Counted from the stretch's first letter, positions 1 through 5,830 are shown. The stretch: DNA of 11,508 nucleotides from Bacillota bacterium (GCA_023426935.1 JAEZBR010000018.1:1-11508); one strand, 5' to 3'. Numbers and translations are program-made. The notes: generated by a model from the letters alone, not told the origin.

Positions 1-425
1 AACTATCCGCAATCTGTTCAAGTTTGGCCAGAGGTTCCGAGAAACAATATCGGGCAAAGGAAGCGGAACTGTTTACTTCTTTGGCTCAATACTACGCTTC
101 TAAAGTTAAGACGCCGGATAAAGTCAGTTTTCACGAACTGAGTAACTTAGTGGAGCACGATCTAAAGAAGGAAATTCCTAACGCGAACGTTATCGCGAAC
201 GAGCTTAATGATCGAGGCGCAAAACGAGTATTGACCTGGAGTGAAAAGGTTAGTAAGGTCATTAAGTCATTATTGTTAAGTTATGATGCGGAAGGGATTA
301 AGAGCCTAAAGGAAGAGAAGATTTGGGTTTGTGATATCTGTGGCTTTGTTTATGTGGGCGAAGTACCGCCAGCAATCTGTCCTATCTGTAAAGTTCCCAG
401 TTTAAAGATTTTGGAGGTAAAGTAA
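1..425 (+). CDS. Rubredoxin-domain protein, 3' part of gene (5' end outside window)
   Basis: The frame is open from base 3 to the TAA at 423-425. The first possible start inside the window is a TTG at 24 with no ribosome binding site, so the gene almost certainly begins upstream. The visible part is a helical region of about 105 residues followed by a compact rubredoxin-type iron site: WVCDICGF, about a dozen residues, then CPICK. Its four Cys codons are at 330, 339, 378 and 387. The short linker between the two Cys pairs resembles the C-terminal rubredoxin module of rubrerythrins more than free rubredoxin. The helical part shows no clear ExxH di-iron motifs, so calling it rubrerythrin would go too far. 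Likely role (inference): cytosolic one-electron carrier or peroxide/oxygen-related reductase working with the ferredoxin gene that starts one base after its stop. Confidence 0.8.
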   Translation, partial: LSAICSSLARGSEKQYRAKEAELFTSLAQYYASKVKTPDKVSFHELSNLVEHDLKKEIPNANVIANELNDRGAKRVLTWSEKVSKVIKSLLLSYDAEGIKSLKEEKIWVCDICGFVYVGEVPPAICPICKVPSLKILEVK

Positions 426-426
426 G

Positions 427-924
427 ATGAGAACCCAGCACGCAGTCCGAAATATTCGTTTATGTACGAAAGATTGTTTATGTTTATATGTTTGTCCGGT
501 TGGGGCCACTGATACCGAGAATGGTCAGGTCGATTGGGATAAATGTATCGGTTGCGGTAAGTGTGCCGCATCCTGTCCCTCGGGAGCAATCAGTATGGTG
601 CCGGATGTCATGCCGCCCCAGCAGAAGAAAGATGAAAAAGTTGTTAATAGTCTAAGAGCGATTGTCCAGAACAAGATGAAGGCGGAAGCGGTTGCCTTAG
701 CCTTAGCGGAGAAGAGTAATGATTCGGAAGAGAAGAAGTTAGCGAAAGCCTTAGCTCGTTCCAATCGCTTGATGGCGGAAGATATCTTAAGAGAAGCCGG
801 TTACATGTTACCGCAAAGTAAAAATGCTCATCAATTATTGGAAGACATGTTAAAAGATTCCCCGGCAGATTTCCCTTCCGAGACGGTGAAACAATTATTA
901 GAATTAATAAAAGTAAATGAGTAG
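427..924 (+). CDS. Two-cluster 4Fe-4S ferredoxin-like protein with helical C-terminal extension
   Basis: A 165-residue protein. The ATG at 427 has GGAGG at 413-417, inside the end of the preceding gene, so the two are surely co-transcribed and probably translationally coupled. Cluster II is classic: C40-x2-C43-x2-C46-x3-C50-P. The cluster I region reads C13-T-K-D16-C17-L-C19-x3-C23-P. In register with cluster II, Asp16 sits where the second Cys ligand is expected, and an extra Cys17 is next to it. The first 57 residues are therefore a bacterial-type 2x[4Fe-4S] domain. Residues 60-165 are charged and helical, with no cysteines and no recognised domain. Likely role: cytosolic electron transfer with the rubredoxin-domain protein; the partner enzyme is unknown. 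Family assignment is firm, physiological role is not. Confidence 0.88.
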   Translation: MRTQHAVRNIRLCTKDCLCLYVCPVGATDTENGQVDWDKCIGCGKCAASCPSGAISMVPDVMPPQQKKDEKVVNSLRAIVQNKMKAEAVALALAEKSNDSEEKKLAKALARSNRLMAEDILREAGYMLPQSKNAHQLLEDMLKDSPADFPSETVKQLLELIKVNE

Positions 925-957
925 AAAAAAAGCTGGGCGATTGCTCAGCTTTTTTCT
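924..957. terminator. Bidirectional intrinsic terminator between convergent genes
   Basis: Stem AAGCTGGGC (930-938) pairs with GCTCAGCTT (943-951) with one G-T wobble and loop GATT. An A-run lies on the left (925-931) and a T-run on the right (950-955), so it can end transcripts from both directions. It sits between the ferredoxin stop (924) and the ROK kinase stop (959-961). Confidence 0.9.
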
Positions 958-958
958 T

Positions 959-1888
959 TTACTCTGCTACCTTCGGTTTAGTCTTAAGATATTCGAACCC
1001 TAAGTAAGCGGCTCCATAGATACAGGAATTGTTTCCTAACTTCGTCGGTAAAATCTTAGGCATATAAATATCAGCCATCGGTGAAGCCTTTAAAGCTTTG
1101 ATTAATTCATCCCACCAATATTTCTTCGTGTTGATTAATCCGCCACCAATCAAGAAAGCTTCCGGATCATAAGCATTCATTAAATTGTTTAAACCGACTT
1201 TTAAGTCATCGACAAATTTAGCGAGGACTTTAATAGCAATCGGATCTTTGGCATCGACAAGTGGGAAGAAATCATAACCGGCTTTGATTGGATGATCCGG
1301 ATTTAACTCGTTGTATCCCCTGACCAGAGCGGGACCTGAACAATACTGTTCGAAACAACCAATCATTCCGCAATTACATTGACGGCCATGAGGATATAAA
1401 GTCATATGACCAATCTCGGTCGCTGACCAATGAGCACCATGCAAGCGAACGCCATCGACTTTTACCGCTCCGCCGATTCCGGTTCCTAAAGCTACTAAGA
1501 CATAGGAATTACGACCTTTTGCGGCCCCCATCCATTCTTCGCCTAAGCCGGCAACATTGACATCGTTATCGACAATGACCGGAATGTGATGCTTCTTTTC
1601 CAGAACTTTCCGGATACTGATTTTTTCAAAACCCGGAATATTATTTGGGGGATAATAGAAGGAACCTTTGGCTACATTTATTCGACCGGGGATACCGATT
1701 CCAATGACATTCGGTTTAATCTGAGCTTTTAATTCATCAATCAATTGGTTGATTGATTTAAGAACTTCTTTTGCGCCTCTCTGAGCATCGGTCGGAACTT
1801 CATGTTCTAATAAAATCTTTCCGGTTTCATCGAAAATGGCACCATGAATTTTAGTTCCACCAATATCAATCGCTAATGCTTTTTTCAT
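959..1888 (-). CDS. ROK-family sugar kinase (glucokinase/fructokinase type)
   Basis: A 309-residue cytosolic kinase of the ROK family, which transfers phosphate from ATP to a hexose or acylated hexosamine. Visible signatures are: the N-terminal phosphate-binding DIGGTK (8-13); VDNDVN with D109 as the expected catalytic base (D107-N108-D109); GTGIGG (135-140); EIGH (158-161); and the ROK zinc knuckle, H161 with C171, C173 and C178 in CNCGMIGCFEQ. It has no N-terminal helix-turn-helix, so it is an enzyme and not a ROK repressor. Length is normal for the family. The start at 1888 is supported by an AGGAGG-type site just upstream on the minus strand. It is monocistronic: its own promoter (1942-1969) lies right after the terminator of the histone-like gene. 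The sugar specificity (glucose, fructose, ManNAc or other) cannot be read from sequence alone. Confidence 0.93.
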   Translation of the reverse strand: MKKALAIDIGGTKIHGAIFDETGKILLEHEVPTDAQRGAKEVLKSINQLIDELKAQIKPNVIGIGIPGRINVAKGSFYYPPNNIPGFEKISIRKVLEKKHHIPVIVDNDVNVAGLGEEWMGAAKGRNSYVLVALGTGIGGAVKVDGVRLHGAHWSATEIGHMTLYPHGRQCNCGMIGCFEQYCSGPALVRGYNELNPDHPIKAGYDFFPLVDAKDPIAIKVLAKFVDDLKVGLNNLMNAYDPEAFLIGGGLINTKKYWWDELIKALKASPMADIYMPKILPTKLGNNSCIYGAAYLGFEYLKTKPKVAE

Positions 1889-1899
1889 ATTTCCTCCTG

Positions 1900-1914
1900 G
1901 ACCTTTGATAGGTC
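1900..1914 (-). promoter_or_regulatory. Small inverted repeat in the kinase mRNA leader
   Basis: GACCT and AGGTC flank a 5-base spacer, about 11 bases upstream of the kinase start codon and just before the ribosome binding site. It could be an operator half-site pair or a small leader hairpin affecting translation. It is short, so chance is possible. Confidence 0.3.
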
Positions 1915-1941
1915 AATTATGCTTGCGATTCTTCCACCATC

Positions 1942-1969
1942 AGTATAAAACAACTAAGGGAAAATGTAA
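1942..1969 (-). promoter_or_regulatory. Sigma-A-type promoter for the ROK kinase
   Basis: On the minus strand, -35 TTACAT (1964-1969) and -10 TATACT (1942-1947) are separated by 16 bases. The predicted start near 1935 gives a leader of about 45 bases. Confidence 0.65.
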
Positions 1970-1971
1970 CC

Positions 1972-1995
1972 AAAAAAATGGAACCCGGAGGTTCC
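1972..1995 (-). terminator. Intrinsic terminator of the histone-like gene
   Basis: GGAACC (1980-1985) and GGTTCC (1990-1995) form a 6-bp stem with a CGGA/TCCG tetraloop. On the minus strand it is followed by a seven-T run (complement of 1972-1978). It lies 12 bases after the histone-like stop codon and abuts the -35 box of the next gene. Confidence 0.85.
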
Positions 1996-2007
1996 CTTTA
2001 CTATAAT

Positions 2008-2388
2008 TTAGAATTTTTCTTCTATTTTATCCTGCAATGCTTTGAAGTCATCCTTAACATTATCGACTACTTTAGCGACGCTTTTCTTTACGGTTGCTTT
2101 TTTCTTTGTTGCTTTCTTTGCGTTTTTGACAACGGGTTTCTTCGCTACTTTTTTTACCGTTGTTTTCTTTGCTTTCTTAGCAACTGGTTTCTTCGCAACT
2201 TTCTTTACCGCCGGTTTTTTTGCTTTCTTAGCAACTGGTTTCTTCGCAACTTTCTTTACTGCCGGTTTTTTTGCTTTCTTAGCAACGGTTTTCTTCGCTA
2301 CTTTCTTTACTGCCGGTTTTTTTGCTTTTTTAGCAACCGGTTTCTTTGCTGCTTTCTTAGCAGCTTTCTTCTTAACTACTTGAGCCAT
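2008..2388 (-). CDS. Histone H1-like lysine/alanine-repeat DNA-binding protein
   Basis: A 126-residue, extremely basic protein. Residues 16-100 are five units of 17 residues; three match or nearly match KPVAKKAKKPAVKKVAK, and the fifth is degenerate. The C-terminus (about 105-126, ending DDFKALQDKIEEKF) is different: acidic and amphipathic, possibly an interaction or oligomerisation helix. This composition is that of bacterial H1-like tails (Chlamydia Hc2, Bordetella BpH1) and PhaF/AlgP-like tails, so the likely role is nucleoid compaction by charge-driven DNA binding. An upstream in-frame GTG at 2415 would add nine residues but has no site. The ATG at 2388 has GAGAGGA five bases upstream and starts MAQVVKKK, so I chose it. 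Single gene with its own promoter (2436-2464) and terminator. The long plus-strand frames across it are compositional shadows. Confidence 0.87.
   Translation of the reverse strand: MAQVVKKKAAKKAAKKPVAKKAKKPAVKKVAKKTVAKKAKKPAVKKVAKKPVAKKAKKPAVKKVAKKPVAKKAKKTTVKKVAKKPVVKNAKKATKKKATVKKSVAKVVDNVKDDFKALQDKIEEKF
2089..2343 (-). repeat. 51-bp in-frame tandem repeat, five units
   Basis: Five consecutive 51-bp units (2293-2343, 2242-2292, 2191-2241, 2140-2190, 2089-2139) encode the 17-residue basic repeats. The middle units differ at only a few bases; the last is strongly diverged. The block recurs with period exactly 51, for example at 2171, 2222, 2273 and 2324. Such tracts change copy number by slippage or recombination. 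Confidence 0.9.
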
Positions 2389-2393
2389 ATTTT

Positions 2394-2400
2394 TCCTCTC
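2394..2400 (-). promoter_or_regulatory. Ribosome binding site fixing the histone-like start
   Basis: GAGAGGA on the minus strand lies five bases before the ATG at 2388. The alternative GTG at 2415 has no comparable site. Confidence 0.7.
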
Positions 2401-2435
2401 TTTGTCGTTTAACACGACTTCCTACTACTAAGTTC

Positions 2436-2464
2436 ATTTTATATTCGAAATACTATCATGTCAA
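2436..2464 (-). promoter_or_regulatory. Promoter of the histone-like gene
   Basis: On the minus strand a consensus -35 TTGACA (2459-2464) is followed after 17 bases by TAAAAT (2436-2441). This is one of the best -35/spacing combinations in the window, fitting high expression of an architectural protein. Confidence 0.75.
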
Positions 2465-2468
2465 CTAA

Positions 2469-2493
2469 GACATTTTATTTTTTTTAAAATGTC
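2469..2493. promoter_or_regulatory. 25-bp AT-rich palindrome upstream of the histone-like promoter
   Basis: GACATTTT and AAAATGTC flank a 9-base spacer that is mostly T. It ends four bases before the -35 box, so it could be an operator, an UP-like element or a weak terminator for plus-strand transcription. The sequence alone does not decide. Confidence 0.4.
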
Positions 2494-2880
2494 AAGATGA
2501 AAATGAAAAATAAAAAAAATAATAGGGGTTGAATTTAATTTGAAATATGATACAAACAATAATTCGTTAGTTCTAGAAACAATATCACGCGAATCAAAAA
2601 TAGGATTTCGAATAATAAAATATTTCTTAAGTCGATTGTTGTTTCGATATTCGGTTTAAGAAAACTGTGCTAGGTAGAATAATTAGTTTGTCAATGAGCA
2701 ATTAGATCAGAAAAGTTCATGATCGATCCCGGTCATATAGACATCCAAAACGGGAACTTGCAGTGATAACATGAAATGAAAAGGAAATTTCAACAATAAT
2801 TAAAGTAATATTATTGCAAAAGTGGAGGTTGTGTGCTTAATTTCCTAATGAAGAATATTAGTGCCTGATGCAATAGTCAC
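2494..2880. other. Gene-free intergenic stretch with inverted repeats
   Basis: Stops are dense in all frames and I find no supported gene. Visible structure: TTTCTTAA (2623-2630) pairs with TTAAGAAA (2656-2663), with an inner TCGA/TCGA match; CAATAAT (2794-2800) pairs with ATTATTG (2810-2816). A possible plus-strand promoter is TTGAAT (2529-2534), 16 bases, TACAAA (2551-2556). A minus-strand micro-ORF of 21 codons (2707-2772) has no convincing ribosome binding site. The stretch may hold a small RNA, a long leader for the surface-protein gene, or decayed DNA. Confidence 0.4.
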
Positions 2881-2920
2881 AGAGCCCGTAGTAACCGATA
2901 TGGTCAGTACGGGCTCTTTT
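2881..2920 (+). terminator. Strong 10-bp stem-loop, possible terminator or leader element
   Basis: AGAGCCCGTA (2881-2890) pairs perfectly with TACGGGCTCT (2908-2917), with an inner ACC/GGT match and then only TTTT. The stem is GC-rich but the U-run is short, so termination would be weak. Its 3' arm (GGCTCT, 2912-2917) is also complementary to AGAGCC at 2961-2966 and 2969-2974, part of the next hairpin. Confidence 0.6.
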
Positions 2921-2939
2921 AGTGTATAAGGTAATTGTT

Positions 2940-2948
2940 TATGATAAT
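2940..2948 (+). promoter_or_regulatory. Possible -10 region for the surface-protein gene
   Basis: TATGAT (2940-2945) overlaps GATAAT (2943-2948). No good -35 box is found 16-18 bases upstream, so this is weak. Transcription may instead begin further upstream. Confidence 0.3.
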
Positions 2949-2969
2949 GACTATTTGATTAGAGCCAAA

Positions 2970-3002
2970 GAGCCGATCAGAAGTTGATTAGCTCGATTTT
3001 TT
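2970..3002 (+). terminator. Terminator-like hairpin in the leader of the surface-protein gene
   Basis: GAGCCGATCA (2970-2979) pairs with TGATTAGCTC (2985-2994) with one C-A mismatch, one G-T wobble and loop GAAGT. It is followed by GA and six T (2997-3002). It ends nine bases before the AGGAGG of the gene at 3025, the position expected of an attenuator. Confidence 0.65.
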
Positions 3003-3010
3003 GTTGGTAA

Positions 3011-3016
3011 AGGAGG
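3011..3016 (+). promoter_or_regulatory. Ribosome binding site fixing the surface-protein start
   Basis: AGGAGG lies eight bases before the ATG at 3025. It shows that an in-frame TTG at 3001, which lies inside the T-run of the leader hairpin, is not the start. Confidence 0.85.
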
Positions 3017-3024
3017 AAACAAAA

Positions 3025-4710
3025 ATGAGAAAAATAATTAAGATTCTATTATGCATTTTAATGCTGGCGGGGATAACTTCGCCAATCTTGGCCGAAGACT
3101 GTCAGGTAGACAAATCGAAGAAAGCAACAGCCTTGGACGCAAACAATCAAACTCAGGTAACCTTATCTTTACCGGCCAGCGAAACCAATAATAAGGTCGA
3201 GATTGTCTTCGTCATTGATCATTCTAACTATGAAGATATTGAAGATTTAGCAACGGCTAGTGAAGGGATGTTAACGAAGCTAAATAGTTTAACTGCGTTG
3301 GATATTTCAATTGGAGTCGTTAAATTCGATGGCTGGGGAATTGACGCGATTAAGTTAAAAACCGGAACCCTAAGCAATCTAATTCCGTTGAAAGATAATT
3401 ACGATACTATTCTTTCGGCAATGACTGAAGATTATTCCTTGGGAATAGGTGGCACTAATACTGAACAACCAATTCGTTTAGGTAATAAGATGTTAGCAGA
3501 CGGTGATTCTACCGCTACGAAATATCTGGTAGTTCTTTCCGATTTCCATTCCTATGTTTATGAAGGGTCTGCGACAATTGATGGGGTTACTTATGATAAC
3601 ATTCCGGTTAGTACCACAAAAAGCTACTCCGAATATTTAAGCAATCTCGAAAACTATACTGATCACGCAGTGTATAACTCATGGAAGACTTTAAAAGAGT
3701 TATATGATCAAAATGGCAAAGCTCTAGACGGCAGTGATTGGCTGAGTGATAGTTTATTCTTCCGCTATGGCGCCAATAGCTATGGTTTTAAAATACCCTA
3801 TTCCCAAACAAATTGGGTAAGCTATGATTCAACGGGGTTAAATGATACCACGCCGGCTAATAAATGGGTTACTTTAGATTATGATACCTATGTCGCAAAG
3901 CGAAAAGCGATTGCGAAAGCCAGCAATGATACGGGAGAATTTCACATTACCGGTAATCAGCGTTCTATGTTACTGACTTATGATGCCTTAAAGGCTTCGA
4001 TTGATGCGGGATATAGTGTGATTACTTATAAGAATAAGGAAAAAAGCAGCACGGATTGGGAAAATATTTGTAAAAATGTTCCGAATGATATGCTGGATGA
4101 TTTAGAAACTTTAGGTGCTAAGGTTTATAAACAATCCGAAACGGAAAAGGTGACTGATGCCTTTAATAATTTAGAAGAACAGATTATTTATTTAATTGGC
4201 AGTGGTACGCTAACCGATAACATTGCGACAAATTTTGATGTCGTAATACCAGGAAGTGGCTGCCCTTATACCATTACAGTAGATGGTGAAGCTTTGACTG
4301 CTAATAATACCGCAACGAATCAATGGTCGTTTGGTACTCCGGATAATACTGGCAAATATCCCTATGTTATAACTTATACCCCCGGTACCTCCGAACAGTT
4401 TGTAGTAGATATTAATGTCCCGATTGAAAGAGCTAAACAATTGAAAATCAGCTATACCTTACAATTATTGACTGAAGGTTTAGAGAGCGGAGAATATCCG
4501 ACTAATGCCAGTGCAACTTTGGATTATGTGGATAGTAATGGTCAAAATCCGGGCAGTGAAACATTTGAAATCCCGACGGTTATCTACACTAAATCGAATA
4601 TTCCTAATACCGCTGTGGTTAGCAATACTTGGTTATATCTGATTAGTGTAATTTCAATGAGCGGGGTAATACTTTGGTTAGGAAAGCGGCGTAAAAATCT
4701 CAATCAATAA
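3025..4710 (+). CDS. Secreted vWA-domain surface protein with sortase-like C-terminal anchor
   Basis: A 561-residue protein. Residues 1-23 are a signal peptide (MRKIIKILLC..., likely cleaved after ILA). A von Willebrand A-like domain starts at about 57: VEIVFVIDHSNYED gives MIDAS-like D65-x-S67 with Tyr69 where the second Ser is usual; GGTNT (142-146) gives the metal-site Thr; and VVLSD supplies D173. The domain continues, with a long insertion, to roughly 395. It is followed by a beta-rich region beginning GSGTLTDNI that resembles the segment after vWA in Gram-positive pilus-tip adhesins. The C-terminus is IPNTA (526-530), a hydrophobic span (about 536-553), then KRRK: the layout of a sortase substrate with a non-LPxTG motif. 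Likely role (inference): adhesion to host or other cells. No sortase or pilin gene is nearby, and it appears to be transcribed alone between its structured leader and the terminator at 4716. Confidence 0.83.
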   Translation: MRKIIKILLCILMLAGITSPILAEDCQVDKSKKATALDANNQTQVTLSLPASETNNKVEIVFVIDHSNYEDIEDLATASEGMLTKLNSLTALDISIGVVKFDGWGIDAIKLKTGTLSNLIPLKDNYDTILSAMTEDYSLGIGGTNTEQPIRLGNKMLADGDSTATKYLVVLSDFHSYVYEGSATIDGVTYDNIPVSTTKSYSEYLSNLENYTDHAVYNSWKTLKELYDQNGKALDGSDWLSDSLFFRYGANSYGFKIPYSQTNWVSYDSTGLNDTTPANKWVTLDYDTYVAKRKAIAKASNDTGEFHITGNQRSMLLTYDALKASIDAGYSVITYKNKEKSSTDWENICKNVPNDMLDDLETLGAKVYKQSETEKVTDAFNNLEEQIIYLIGSGTLTDNIATNFDVVIPGSGCPYTITVDGEALTANNTATNQWSFGTPDNTGKYPYVITYTPGTSEQFVVDINVPIERAKQLKISYTLQLLTEGLESGEYPTNASATLDYVDSNGQNPGSETFEIPTVIYTKSNIPNTAVVSNTWLYLISVISMSGVILWLGKRRKNLNQ

Positions 4711-4715
4711 ACAAT

Positions 4716-4739
4716 AAAAGGAGAGCAATCTCCTTTTTT
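4716..4739 (+). terminator. Intrinsic terminator of the surface-protein gene
   Basis: AAAAGGAGA (4716-4724) pairs with TCTCCTTTT with a GCAA tetraloop and a T-run to 4739. It begins five bases after the stop codon. Confidence 0.92.
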
Positions 4740-4744
4740 GGAAT

Positions 4745-4792
4745 AAAAAAATTTAGATATCATCTTGGAGTACATGACCTCCGATATCTAAA
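4745..4792 (-). terminator. Intrinsic terminator of the tRNA operon
   Basis: TTTAGATATC (4752-4761) pairs with GATATCTAAA (4783-4792); an inner GGAG/CTCC match (4767-4770 with 4779-4782) extends the stem. On the minus strand seven T follow (complement of 4745-4751). It lies 15 bases beyond the tRNA-Phe 3' end. Confidence 0.85.
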
Positions 4793-4806
4793 TCGATAAT
4801 ATTTCA

Positions 4807-4882
<76 letters not shown>

Positions 4883-4883
4883 A

Positions 4884-4961
4884 TGGTTGCGAGGGAAGGA
4901 TTTGAACCAACGACCTCCGGGTTATGAGCCCGACGAGCTAACCAGACTGCTCTACCTCGCG
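4884..4961 (-). tRNA. Initiator tRNA-fMet (CAT), CCA encoded
   Basis: The anticodon loop CTCATAA sits on three G-C pairs (GGG/CCC), and the first acceptor pair is the unpaired C1-A72 (CGCGAGG against CCTCGCA). Both are hallmarks of bacterial initiator tRNA. The D-arm is GAGC/GCTC with a ten-base loop. Oddity: the T-stem GTTGG/CCTTC has two adjacent U-U mismatches at pairs 50-64 and 51-63 (window bases 4910/4896 and 4909/4897). Length is 78, one more than the usual 77, from an extra D-loop base. It is the first gene of the two-tRNA operon. Confidence 0.92.
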
Positions 4962-4967
4962 ATATAT

Positions 4968-4990
4968 AGGCGCTTTAATTCACAGCGCCT
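4968..4990 (-). other. Hairpin in the tRNA operon leader
   Basis: AGGCGCT (4968-4974) and AGCGCCT (4984-4990) form a 7-bp stem with a 9-base loop. It sits at or near the predicted 5' end of the tRNA precursor. No T-run follows on the minus strand, so it is more likely a processing or stability element than a terminator for the upstream gene. Confidence 0.5.
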
Positions 4991-4994
4991 TAAG

Positions 4995-5023
4995 ATTATA
5001 ACATAGCCAACTTAACTAGGCAA
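4995..5023 (-). promoter_or_regulatory. Strong promoter of the tRNA operon
   Basis: On the minus strand -35 TTGCCT (5018-5023), a 17-base spacer and a perfect -10 TATAAT (4995-5000) preceded by TG plus one base (extended -10). It lies just after the stop of the Bax-inhibitor gene. Confidence 0.85.
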
Positions 5024-5033
5024 ATCAAATCCG

Positions 5034-5735
5034 TTAATTATTGCTCCGATTTCTGCCTAATAATTGTAATATTCTGATGAAGATATTAATGAAATCCAAA
5101 TATAAAGTTAAAGCGCCATAGATATTCGCCTTCTTCATCATTGAGATATCGCCTTCGGTTGAATAATAATTGGTTTTGATTTTTTGAACATCCCATGCCG
5201 TTATTCCTAAGAATAAAACAATACCGGCATAACAGAGGATGGTATCTAAAACTTCTAAGTGTAACCAGAAGACATTCAGTAATGAGAAGACAATCAAGGT
5301 AATCAAACCGGCCATAAATAAGGAACTGAAGCGACTTAAATCTTTCTTGGCGAAGAAACCGATAATCGCCATGTTGATAAAGAGTAAGGCGGTGAAGCCG
5401 AAGGCTAAATAAATCGTTGAGGTTTCATATATGAGACCATAGACCGAGAAGGTGATGCCGGTCAAAGCGGCATAGGCAAAGAAACAAGCGTATGCGGAAC
5501 CCACAGACATCTTTGTGATTCGACTAGAAAAGATGATGACGACACCTAGTTCTAGGACTGTCACCACAACTAAAGCAATCCAGTTGGAGAAGATGACTTG
5601 ATAGAGACCGGTATATAAAGTCAGAAAGGCGGCTAAAGCCGTGACGACTAGGCCGGCAGCTACCCAAATAAAACTCTTGGTCAGATATTTAGTTAATCCG
5701 TTATCTTTAACATCATAAGTTACTTTTTCACTCAT
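5034..5735 (-). CDS. Bax inhibitor-1 (BI-1/YccA/YetJ) family membrane protein
   Basis: A 233-residue integral membrane protein with about seven hydrophobic spans and a short cytoplasmic N-terminus. The family signature is near the C-terminus: ITAWDVQKIK with D182, and LTLYLDFINIFIRILQLLG with D214. In the Bacillus subtilis homologue YetJ a conserved Asp pair gates a pH-sensitive calcium leak; D182 and D214 are the obvious counterparts (inferred by position). The bacterial role is probably ion leak or membrane-stress related and is not certain. The ATG at 5735 is supported by AGGAGG six bases upstream on the minus strand. Promoter at 5760-5787. No clear terminator follows before the tRNA promoter, so read-through into the tRNA operon is possible. 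It is divergent from the sensor kinase gene. Confidence 0.92.
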   Translation of the reverse strand: MSEKVTYDVKDNGLTKYLTKSFIWVAAGLVVTALAAFLTLYTGLYQVIFSNWIALVVVTVLELGVVIIFSSRITKMSVGSAYACFFAYAALTGITFSVYGLIYETSTIYLAFGFTALLFINMAIIGFFAKKDLSRFSSLFMAGLITLIVFSLLNVFWLHLEVLDTILCYAGIVLFLGITAWDVQKIKTNYYSTEGDISMMKKANIYGALTLYLDFINIFIRILQLLGRNRSNN

Positions 5736-5759
5736 AAGAAACCTCCTATTTGTAATAGT

Positions 5760-5787
5760 ATTGTACTTACTTTACTTGAATTGTCAA
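5760..5787 (-). promoter_or_regulatory. Promoter of the Bax inhibitor-1 family gene
   Basis: On the minus strand -35 TTGACA (5782-5787), a 16-base spacer and -10 TACAAT (5760-5765). Confidence 0.7.
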
Positions 5788-5822
5788 ACGGGATAAAAAT
5801 CAGGTGACTAAGTGGTAATTAT

Positions 5823-5830
5823 GCGATAAT
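5823..5830 (+). promoter_or_regulatory. Probable extended -10 promoter of the kinase-transporter operon
   Basis: TG-C-GATAAT (GATAAT at 5825-5830) is an extended -10 element; no good -35 is visible. The leader would be about 20 bases, ending in AGGGAG (5845-5850) five bases before the ATG at 5856. Confidence 0.5.

Noticed and set aside
24..26. TTG as the true start of the first gene
   Set aside because: There is no ribosome binding site before it, and the frame stays open to the window edge with plausible protein sequence.
2089..2343. Tandem repeat considered as a CRISPR-like or non-coding repeat array
   Set aside because: The period is exactly 51, in frame, without unique spacers, and encodes a coherent basic protein.
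1978..2412. Long plus-strand open frames rich in Phe/Cys or Phe/Ala across the histone-like gene
   Set aside because: They mirror the lysine/alanine repeats on the other strand. They have no ribosome binding site and run through the histone-like gene's terminator region.
2700..2780. Possible fragment of a mobile element
   Set aside because: The translated fragments look vaguely familiar, but there is no terminal inverted repeat, target duplication or transposase motif.
2821..2880. GTGGAGG-containing segment considered as a T-box or other known riboswitch
   Set aside because: The T-box core sequence and the c-di-GMP and other common riboswitch cores are absent.
4968..4990. Hairpin considered as terminator of the Bax inhibitor-1 gene
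   Set aside because: It lies downstream of the tRNA promoter and is followed by alternating TA, not a T-run; a leader element of the tRNA precursor fits better.
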